Of a stretch of DNA of 11,059 nucleotides, positions 6,432 to 11,059 are shown piece by piece (position 1 is the first letter of the stretch; each line of letters opens with the position of its first letter). The notes under the pieces were generated by a model. That model saw nothing but the letters and a program-made list of their open reading frames with translations, had not been told where the DNA came from and made no database searches. This DNA is from Cryomorphaceae bacterium (GTDB lineage: Bacteria; Bacteroidota; Bacteroidia; Flavobacteriales_D; Crocinitomicaceae). The stretch is taken from contig JAIXRD010000331.1 of the NCBI GenBank assembly GCA_027485365.1, forward strand, positions 1 to 11,059, written 5' to 3'. Position numbers and translations under genes: made by a program.

Positions 6432-6665
6432 ATGCGTCTAGTTAAGGAAATTCCACACAGTCATTATTTGGTTCAAGTTCATGAATACAATGGGAAGTAT
6501 CTATTAAAGATTACCTTGGATAACTATGAACAAGTATTCAAAATTCCGGCAGGTGAAATAGAAAACCTAGATGAATTAACCACTAAATTAACCCATGAAT
6601 TTTGGTCTTCTTGCTTACAGAGATTCCTCTTGATGCGATCAGATTATGAGAAATTCATTAAATAA
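6432..6665 (+). CDS. Small conserved-looking protein of unknown function (77 aa)
   Basis: I do not recognise a characterised family, though short proteins of this kind occur in Bacteroidota. The 77 residues begin MRLVKEIPHSHYLVQVHEYN and read like a small beta-rich N-terminal half (YLVQVHEYNGKYLLKITLDNYEQVFKIP, here residues 12-39) followed by helices (ENLDELTTKLTHEF, then CLQRFLLMRSDYEKF). There is no signal peptide, membrane segment or cysteine motif, so it should be cytoplasmic. The frame is open from an ATG at 6369, but the ATG at 6432 is preferred because a perfect TATCTTTG promoter box ends four bases before it and the extra residues look like translated promoter DNA. It is the first gene of a three-gene plus-strand unit, with ten bases before the lipoprotein gene. 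Function is unknown. Confidence 0.72.
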   Translation: MRLVKEIPHSHYLVQVHEYNGKYLLKITLDNYEQVFKIPAGEIENLDELTTKLTHEFWSSCLQRFLLMRSDYEKFIK

Positions 6666-6675
6666 ACTCTTAGTT

Positions 6676-7269
6676 ATGAAATTATTTTTTGCAAGCTGTT
6701 TAGGATTCCTATTACTCTCTTGTAATGATGCTAAAAAAAAGGATTCAGCAGCAGATAAATCCCCAACTGTAATTACTCGTTATGACAAAAGTTTGGTTAT
6801 TGCTTATTATCACCAAGACAGCTTAAAAGAACGGTTTGATTATTACAAAAAGGAAGACCAAGTGATAACCCGAAAACAAAAATTGTTTGAAGCGGAAATG
6901 AAACGTAGGGGTAAAGAGTTGGAGGATTACGTGCGCAGAAACGATGAAAAAGCTCGTAATGGCTTGTTGTCCCAAAATGAAATTATGCAGATTCAGCAAA
7001 AGGCACAAAGCATGGAGCAAGAATTAATGCAATATCAGCAAACCCAAGCTGCAAAAATTGAAGAAGAATCAGTCAAGAAATTAGAGGCCATCACCAAGAA
7101 AATTGAAACCCTTGGGAAAATGTATAGCGAGAAAAACAACATTGATATCCTCTTAATTCATGGCGCTGGGGGGCAATTAAATTTCATAAACGAAAAAATG
7201 AACGTGACGTCCGATTTTATTCGATTTTTGAATGAGAACCAAGCGAGTATCGAAAAAGACTTGAAATAA
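6676..7269 (+). CDS. Skp/OmpH-like periplasmic chaperone-type protein, lipoprotein form
   Basis: Envelope protein of 197 residues resembling the OmpH/Skp family, which holds unfolded outer-membrane proteins in the periplasm. A short signal peptide ends in a lipobox (FLLLSC, Cys16), followed by N-D, so it is predicted to be a lipid-anchored protein. After a polar linker, the Skp order is visible: a short beta segment (SLVIAYYHQDSL, 39-50), a long Lys/Glu/Gln-rich coiled coil (about 50-145), and a returning segment with INNIDILLIHGAGGQLNF-like character (about 154-170). The frame opens ten codons earlier at 6646, overlapping the previous gene, but the ATG at 6676 starts a standard lipoprotein signal and is preferred. 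Family Skp is usually soluble; lipidation is the unusual point. The next gene starts one base after its stop. Family call is good, role as chaperone is inferred. Confidence 0.82.
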   Translation: MKLFFASCLGFLLLSCNDAKKKDSAADKSPTVITRYDKSLVIAYYHQDSLKERFDYYKKEDQVITRKQKLFEAEMKRRGKELEDYVRRNDEKARNGLLSQNEIMQIQQKAQSMEQELMQYQQTQAAKIEEESVKKLEAITKKIETLGKMYSEKNNIDILLIHGAGGQLNFINEKMNVTSDFIRFLNENQASIEKDLK

Positions 7270-7270
7270 C

Positions 7271-7822
7271 ATGTTGATTGCCGAACAAAAACGAAAAGAG
7301 AACATCATAGAGTACGTGCTCTATATGTATCAAATTGAAGACATTGTACGAACTTTGAATTGTGATTTTGAGCGAATCAAAACTTCTCTAATCCCTTCTG
7401 TATTGCCGAATCCATCGTTTCAACATCAATATGAACGTTGGTACGAAGACATCTGCAAGGAGTTAAAGCGTTCAGGAAAAACACAAAAAGGACATCTCTA
7501 TGAATTGGAAGAGGTGTTTGCAGAATTAACACTCCTGCATCGGACCTTACTTGAAATCATGATCGACGAGAAATATAAAGTCCTGGTAGAAAATGCGCTC
7601 CCTTCGATTGAGGAATTTGCGAGTAAATCTACCTTAGTGAATGCTCATCCAATTGAGGTGTGTCTTCATGCAATGAATATGAAATTACAATTGAAGTTAA
7701 GGAAACAAGAAATCACTGCAGAAACGGATGCGGCAATGGACTCCATGCGTATTTTACTAGCTTATATCGGTCGAGAATATGCTAAAATGAAAACAGGGCA
7801 GTGGGGTATTAATTTAAATTAA
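7271..7822 (+). CDS. DUF4924 family protein
   Basis: A 183-residue, mostly helical protein that I recognise as the Bacteroidota-restricted DUF4924 family from its N-terminus (MLIAEQKRKENIIEYVLYMYQIEDIVR pattern, residues 1-27: basic start, then a hydrophobic helix with Tyr/Ile). Other visible features are the conserved-looking HLYELEEVFAELTLLHRTLL helix (75-94), an ENALPSIEEF segment, and a final helix before the C-terminus. No signal peptide, membrane segment or catalytic motif is evident, so it is expected in the cytoplasm. The ATG at 7271 is one base after the stop of the Skp-like gene, so it is almost certainly cotranscribed and probably coupled to it. It is the last gene of the unit; its stop lies 7 bases from the stop of the converging minus-strand gene. 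Molecular function is unknown. Confidence 0.85.
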   Translation: MLIAEQKRKENIIEYVLYMYQIEDIVRTLNCDFERIKTSLIPSVLPNPSFQHQYERWYEDICKELKRSGKTQKGHLYELEEVFAELTLLHRTLLEIMIDEKYKVLVENALPSIEEFASKSTLVNAHPIEVCLHAMNMKLQLKLRKQEITAETDAAMDSMRILLAYIGREYAKMKTGQWGINLN

Positions 7823-7829
7823 GTTGCTT

Positions 7830-8252
7830 TTAGATTTTATCCACTCCTTCAGTCCATATTCCTTCCTGGTATATATGACAACTTAATCCGTTGGTTATAA
7901 TTAGTTTTTCAGCTTGAACAACTTTTTGATATGCGCTAATTTGGACCATAACCTCTGGTGTACATGGTACGGTTGTGCGCTTGCATTCAACTAATATACT
8001 TGGATTCCCTTCCGAGTCAAACGTTGCGATATCCCATCGTTTCAATCGCTGGTTATAGGTCAAGGCTTTTTCCACGGATATATTACCTGTTGGTATTTTT
8101 TTAACGTGAATTAAATACCCAATTACATGTTGCCTGACCCATTCTTCTGGCGTAAGAACTAACCATTTCTTACGAATTAGGCACCGCACTTTATATTGCT
8201 CACCCTCCTTGTTAAGTGACAAGGGTGTGGGAGGAAACGAAAGTGGAATCAT
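7830..8252 (-). CDS. Stand-alone HsdR N-terminal-like PD-(D/E)XK protein
   Basis: A 140-residue protein resembling the N-terminal nuclease domain of type I restriction subunit HsdR (HSDR_N_2 type), but with no helicase or translocase part. Numbered from the ATG at 8252, the nuclease-fold signature is RWDIATFD (Asp74) then ILVECKR (Glu89, Lys91), the D...ExK triad, followed by a conserved-looking Gln in VQISAY (Gln105) as in many enzymes of this fold. LTPEEWVRQHVIGYLI (about 34-49) is typical of the Bacteroidota single-domain group. No HsdM or HsdS gene is nearby, so a restriction role is not supported. The start is ATG at 8252, forming TGATG with the alanine dehydrogenase stop; a GTG one codon earlier is possible. 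It is the last gene of the operon. Nuclease activity is plausible because the triad is intact, but the biological role is unknown. Confidence 0.8.
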   Translation of the reverse strand: MIPLSFPPTPLSLNKEGEQYKVRCLIRKKWLVLTPEEWVRQHVIGYLIHVKKIPTGNISVEKALTYNQRLKRWDIATFDSEGNPSILVECKRTTVPCTPEVMVQISAYQKVVQAEKLIITNGLSCHIYQEGIWTEGVDKI

Positions 8253-9472
8253 CACAGGCGTGGAAGCAGTAAATCGATGGGTTGGTAATTCAGGTCGAAT
8301 ACATGGCCAAGTACTTCATTGGTCAAAACGCCTTTATACATATACACGCCATCCTTAAAGCCAGGCTTGAAGCGAATGATGTCTTCTATACTTCCTTTCT
8401 CCCCAATGTCTAATAACAGCGGAGAGAATATATTGGACAGGGCAAAAGAGGCAGTTCGAGATACGCGGGACGCGATGTTTGGAACACAATAATGAACTAC
8501 TCCATGCTGAACAAAGGTAGGTGCATTGTGGTTGGTAACTCGGGACGTTTCAAAGCACCCACCTTGGTCGATACTCACGTCAACTACCACGGATCCTTCT
8601 TTCATTTGTTCGACCATTTCTTCTGAGACCACACACGGGGTTCTTCCCATTGGAGCTCTGAGCGCTCCAATCGCCACATCCGCTCGGCGAATGGCTTTAG
8701 CTAATACCTTGGGTTGAATGATCGATGTGAATACCCGATTTCCAACAGCGATTTGAAGTCGACGTAAACGGGCTACTGAATTATCAAATACTTTAACCGA
8801 GGCACCTAGTCCTAGCGCTGCTCGGGTAGCAAATTCACCCACCGTGCCTGCGCCGATAATAACTACTTCGGTTGGCTGAACACCTGCAACGCCCCCCAAC
8901 ATCATACCTTTTCCTTGAGTAAATGATGAAAGTAATTCTCCTGCTACTAGAATCGCGGTATTTCCGGCAATTTCACCCATGGTGCGCACAACGGAGAATA
9001 CGCCCTCTTCATCTCGAATGTAATCCCATGCAATACAGGTTGTTTTCTTGTGCATGAGTTTTTGCAAAATTTCTTTTGGTTGTGTTGAAATTTGAAGCGC
9101 TGAAATAAAGGTTTGATTTCCTGGCATTATTTCAATTTCTTCCTCGGAAGGCGGAGCCACTTTGAAAATGATATCGCACGAATAAACAGCCTTTTTATCA
9201 TAGGATATTTCTGCCCCGGCTTCACTATATTCGGTGTCAGAGAAATTTGTGCCTTCCCCGGCTCCAGTCTCAACCATCACGCGGTGGCCGTTGGCAACGA
9301 GTAGTGAAACAGCTTCTGGAACTAAGGCTACACGGCGTTCTTGAAATGACGTTTCTTTCGGAATACCAATAAAAAGTTGTCCTTTTTTTCGCTTGATTTC
9401 CAGCATTTCCTCCTGCGGCATGAATGCCCCTTGGTGTAAAAGTGATTTGAGTAATTCAGGATCCGTGATCAT
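8252..9472 (-). CDS. ald: Alanine dehydrogenase (Bacteroidota type, N-terminally extended)
   Basis: NAD-dependent alanine dehydrogenase family, converting L-alanine to pyruvate and ammonium or the reverse, in the cytoplasm. The 406 residues start with about 30 extra residues, then IGIPKE (35-40), ERRVAL with Arg47, and IIFKVAPP with Lys104, the pyruvate-binding Arg and Lys of the family. The NAD Rossmann motif is VIIGAGTVGEFA (204-215) with Asp230 ending strand 2, and DVSIDQGGCFE (298-308) supplies the catalytic-region Asp302. The family's substrate-site His (in a LHLA segment) is Gln127 here, in SALQIS. The start at 9472 overlaps tsaE by 17 bases; a second ATG at 9421 preceded by AAGGGG would give 389 residues, but the extension looks typical of the phylum, so I keep the longer form. 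It could be a relative with altered substrate or activity. Confidence 0.85.
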   Translation of the reverse strand: MITDPELLKSLLHQGAFMPQEEMLEIKRKKGQLFIGIPKETSFQERRVALVPEAVSLLVANGHRVMVETGAGEGTNFSDTEYSEAGAEISYDKKAVYSCDIIFKVAPPSEEEIEIMPGNQTFISALQISTQPKEILQKLMHKKTTCIAWDYIRDEEGVFSVVRTMGEIAGNTAILVAGELLSSFTQGKGMMLGGVAGVQPTEVVIIGAGTVGEFATRAALGLGASVKVFDNSVARLRRLQIAVGNRVFTSIIQPKVLAKAIRRADVAIGALRAPMGRTPCVVSEEMVEQMKEGSVVVDVSIDQGGCFETSRVTNHNAPTFVQHGVVHYCVPNIASRVSRTASFALSNIFSPLLLDIGEKGSIEDIIRFKPGFKDGVYMYKGVLTNEVLGHVFDLNYQPIDLLLPRL

Positions 9473-9890
9473 GGGGTATAGAATAAGTTCTGGTTAACGA
9501 AGCATTCGTAGTTATGGTTAGTGTAATTCTACGCTCAGGTAGAAAATTAATGATTTTTTCGGCCCATTCTACAAAAAAGAACGCATTTTCCTCAAATAAT
9601 TCGTCCAAGCCTAATTCATAGGCCTCGTCCGATGAATTGATGCGAAAGGCGTCGATGTGGTAAATTTTGGAGCCGTTTTCGAGCGGGTATTCGTTAATTA
9701 GGCTATAGGTTGGCGATCCTTCTGGGTCTTGCACGCCCATTTTTTTCAATAGTTCAACAACTAATGTAGTTTTGCCAGCGCCCATTTCACCATGTAATTC
9801 AAGTACCTTGGTTTCCGTCAGCATGGTTTGCAGCTGTTCTACGAGGATTGGCAGGGTTTCAAGTGAGTACTCTTTACTTTCCTTTTCCAT
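9456..9890 (-). CDS. tsaE: tRNA t6A biosynthesis ATPase TsaE
   Basis: ATPase of the TsaB-TsaD-TsaE complex that makes N6-threonylcarbamoyladenosine at position 37 of tRNAs reading ANN codons. In the 144-residue form the P-loop is GEMGAGKTT (34-42), followed by the family marks SPTYSLINEY (59-68), HIDAFR (78-83) and VEWAEK (107-112). Length matches the family. The frame stays open to an ATG at 9923, giving 155 residues, but those extra residues do not look like TsaE; the ATG at 9890 begins MEKESKEYSLETLP and is preferred. That start overlaps the 3' end of lpxH by 17 bases, and its own 3' end overlaps alanine dehydrogenase by 17 bases, so translation in this operon is probably coupled. TsaB and TsaD are not in the window. 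Identification is firm. Confidence 0.93.
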   Translation of the reverse strand: MEKESKEYSLETLPILVEQLQTMLTETKVLELHGEMGAGKTTLVVELLKKMGVQDPEGSPTYSLINEYPLENGSKIYHIDAFRINSSDEAYELGLDELFEENAFFFVEWAEKIINFLPERRITLTITTNASLTRTYSIPHDHGS

Positions 9891-10653
9891 ATGGCGGATC
9901 ATAAGAATGAGCATGTTGACCATCCCACGTAAAATATTGTGGAATTTCAGAATCGATTTTCATAAAGGTTTGATAGTGAATCCATTCACCTAAATTGAAA
10001 TACGTGCCCTGTTCAATGGGTAGGGCATAAGGCAAATGTCGGTGGCCAAAAATGTAATAATCGTGTGGGTCTTTTTGTTGCATGCCTTGTGCAAATTGGT
10101 ACAGCCATTCATGCTCATAACCCAAAAATTGATGTTCGTGTTCTGATCCTTCTCTACTTTTTCCGGAAAAAAAATTGGCCAAGCCAATCCCGAAATTAGG
10201 ATGAATCCGAGCAAACGCCCATTGGCAAACCTTACTTCGTAAGAATGATTTAATGAGCTTATATCCACGGTCTCCTGGGCCTAAGCCATCGCCATGACCT
10301 AGGTAAATACGTTTGCCATGTAGGGTTAATTTGATGGGATTTTCATAAATCTTCATTCCAAATTCTTCGGTAAAATAGTGCTTTACCCACATGTCGTGGT
10401 TCCCGTAAAAAAAATGAAGTTGGATGCCGCGGTCGGCTAATTCCGCAAGCTTACCAAAAAATCGGGAGAACCCTTTTGGGATTACCGCTGCATATTCAAA
10501 CCAAAAATCAAATACGTCACCTACTAAATAAATGTCTGTTGCATCGGTTGCTGCATAATCTAACCACCTAACAATGGTGAGTTCTCGAATCTTAGATTGT
10601 TCCTTCGTTGGAGCGCCTAAGTGAAAATCCGATGCGAAATAACAGACTTGCAT
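9874..10653 (-). CDS. lpxH: UDP-2,3-diacylglucosamine diphosphatase (LpxH-type)
   Basis: Metal-dependent pyrophosphatase of lipid A synthesis: hydrolyses UDP-2,3-diacylglucosamine to lipid X and UMP at the cytoplasmic face of the inner membrane. The calcineurin-like phosphoesterase motifs are all present in the 259 residues: DFHLG (9-13; Asp9, His11), GDVFDFW (45-51; Asp46), GNHD (84-87), HGD (120-122) and GHRH (203-206). The insertion between HGD and GHRH, about residues 130-195, is helical and carries aromatic residues, as expected for the lipid-binding cap. The ATG at 10653 is three bases after the stop of the TlpA-like gene, and the 3' end overlaps tsaE by 17 bases, so it lies inside an operon. 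The acidic residue in GDVFDFW and the cap favour LpxH over a generic phosphoesterase, though a paralogue with another lipid substrate cannot be excluded. Confidence 0.88.
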   Translation of the reverse strand: MQVCYFASDFHLGAPTKEQSKIRELTIVRWLDYAATDATDIYLVGDVFDFWFEYAAVIPKGFSRFFGKLAELADRGIQLHFFYGNHDMWVKHYFTEEFGMKIYENPIKLTLHGKRIYLGHGDGLGPGDRGYKLIKSFLRSKVCQWAFARIHPNFGIGLANFFSGKSREGSEHEHQFLGYEHEWLYQFAQGMQQKDPHDYYIFGHRHLPYALPIEQGTYFNLGEWIHYQTFMKIDSEIPQYFTWDGQHAHSYDPPYGKGK

Positions 10654-10656
10654 GGG

Positions 10657-11059
10657 TTAATGACCAAAAATTTCAGCTAATTTGTTTTCTAAGGCTGGTC
10701 CTCTAAGGTTGGTTTGAACGATATTTCCTTCTTTGTCTATTAATACTGTAAACGGAATGCTTGATACGTTATATTTCCTGGATACCTTGCTGTTCCAACC
10801 CCCTAGATCACTTACGTGATTTGGCCAAATTAATCCATCGGCTTGAATCGCGCCGAGCCATTTTTGTTTATCCGTATCTAAACTCACACTAACAATGGTA
10901 AATCCATCGTCTTTGTACTTATTATAGGTCTTTACCACATTCGGGTTTTCTTTTCTACACGGACCACACCAAGAAGCCCAAAAGTCGATTAAAACGTAGG
11001 ATCCTTTAAAGTCAGAGAGTTTGAGGTTTGTCTTGCGATCTGTCAGTAATTCTTCGAAA
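10657..11059 (-). CDS. TlpA-like thioredoxin-fold protein, 5' end outside window
   Basis: C-terminal 133 residues of a TlpA/ResA-type thiol-disulfide oxidoreductase. The fragment shows LKLSDFKGSYVLIDFWASWCGPCRKENP (broken here for length: LSDFKGSYVLIDFWAS, then WCGPC, the redox-active CXXC), the KDDGFTIVSVSLDTDKQKW segment typical of AhpC/TSA-related TlpA proteins, the cis-proline loop VSSIPFTVLID and GPALENKLAEIF at the end. Such proteins reduce or isomerise cysteines in the periplasm, often in cytochrome c maturation or envelope maintenance. The frame stays open to position 11059, so an N-terminal signal or an extra domain (often DUF4369 in this phylum) may lie outside. A GTG at 10938 in the same frame is not the start because it would remove WCGPC. 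It is the first visible gene of the operon, three bases ahead of lpxH. Confidence 0.9.
   Translation of the reverse strand, partial: FEELLTDRKTNLKLSDFKGSYVLIDFWASWCGPCRKENPNVVKTYNKYKDDGFTIVSVSLDTDKQKWLGAIQADGLIWPNHVSDLGGWNSKVSRKYNVSSIPFTVLIDKEGNIVQTNLRGPALENKLAEIFGH

Noticed and set aside
7830..8252. Remnant of a type I restriction system
   Set aside because: The domain is complete with an intact triad, is integrated into an operon by a TGATG overlap, and no hsdM, hsdS or motor fragments lie nearby.
9990..10268. Minus-strand open frame of 92 codons inside lpxH
   Set aside because: Overlaps the LpxH reading frame, which carries all the metal-binding motifs; an out-of-frame shadow.
10936..10938. 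GTG as start of a 93-residue protein
   Set aside because: The same frame continues upstream to the window edge and includes WCGPC of the thioredoxin fold, so the gene is 5'-truncated by the window.

Overview
The window looks like ordinary chromosome from a member of the Bacteroidota, probably Flavobacteriia-like; the genus cannot be resolved. The pointers are AT-rich DNA, promoter boxes of the TAnnTTTG type in place of the usual TATAAT, almost no Shine-Dalgarno sequences, Bacteroidota-restricted families (DUF4924, pRiA4b ORF-3-like, a stand-alone HsdR N-terminal-like protein), an alanine dehydrogenase with the N-terminal extension typical of that phylum, and a FecA-type TonB receptor. I see no rRNA, tRNA, CRISPR array, insertion sequence, prophage gene or attachment site.

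Layout. The left half is all on the minus strand: sucD (1-598, cut by the window edge), a class I methyltransferase with an upstream pRiA4b ORF-3-like gene (two-gene unit, 644-1917), the CCA tRNA nucleotidyltransferase (1940-3364), a single-RRM RNA-binding protein with an acidic tail (3425-3979), and a FecA-like outer-membrane receptor (4066-6282). Several of these have their own TAnnTTTG-like promoter, and a strong hairpin terminator separates the RRM gene from cca. A 149-base divergent region (6283-6431) carries a perfect 8-1-8 palindrome resembling a Fur/PerR-family operator. From it a plus-strand unit runs right (6432-7822): a 77-residue protein of unknown function, a lipidated Skp/OmpH-like protein and a DUF4924 protein. 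It meets a tight minus-strand operon head-on with only 7 bases between stop codons. That operon, entering from beyond the right edge, reads TlpA-like thioredoxin (partial), lpxH, tsaE, alanine dehydrogenase, HsdR-N-like nuclease-fold protein, with spacings of 3, -17, -17 and -1 bases.

How the genes fit together. Most are housekeeping: TCA cycle (sucD), tRNA maturation and modification (cca, tsaE), lipid A synthesis (lpxH), envelope protein folding and redox (Skp-like, TlpA-like), amino-acid metabolism (ald) and iron-complex uptake (FecA-like). I find no convincing new multi-gene system. The points most worth following are the Fur-like palindrome, two genes whose promoter box lies 4-5 bases before the start codon (probable leaderless mRNAs), the missing catalytic histidine in the alanine dehydrogenase, the lipoprotein form of Skp, and the orphan PD-(D/E)XK protein.
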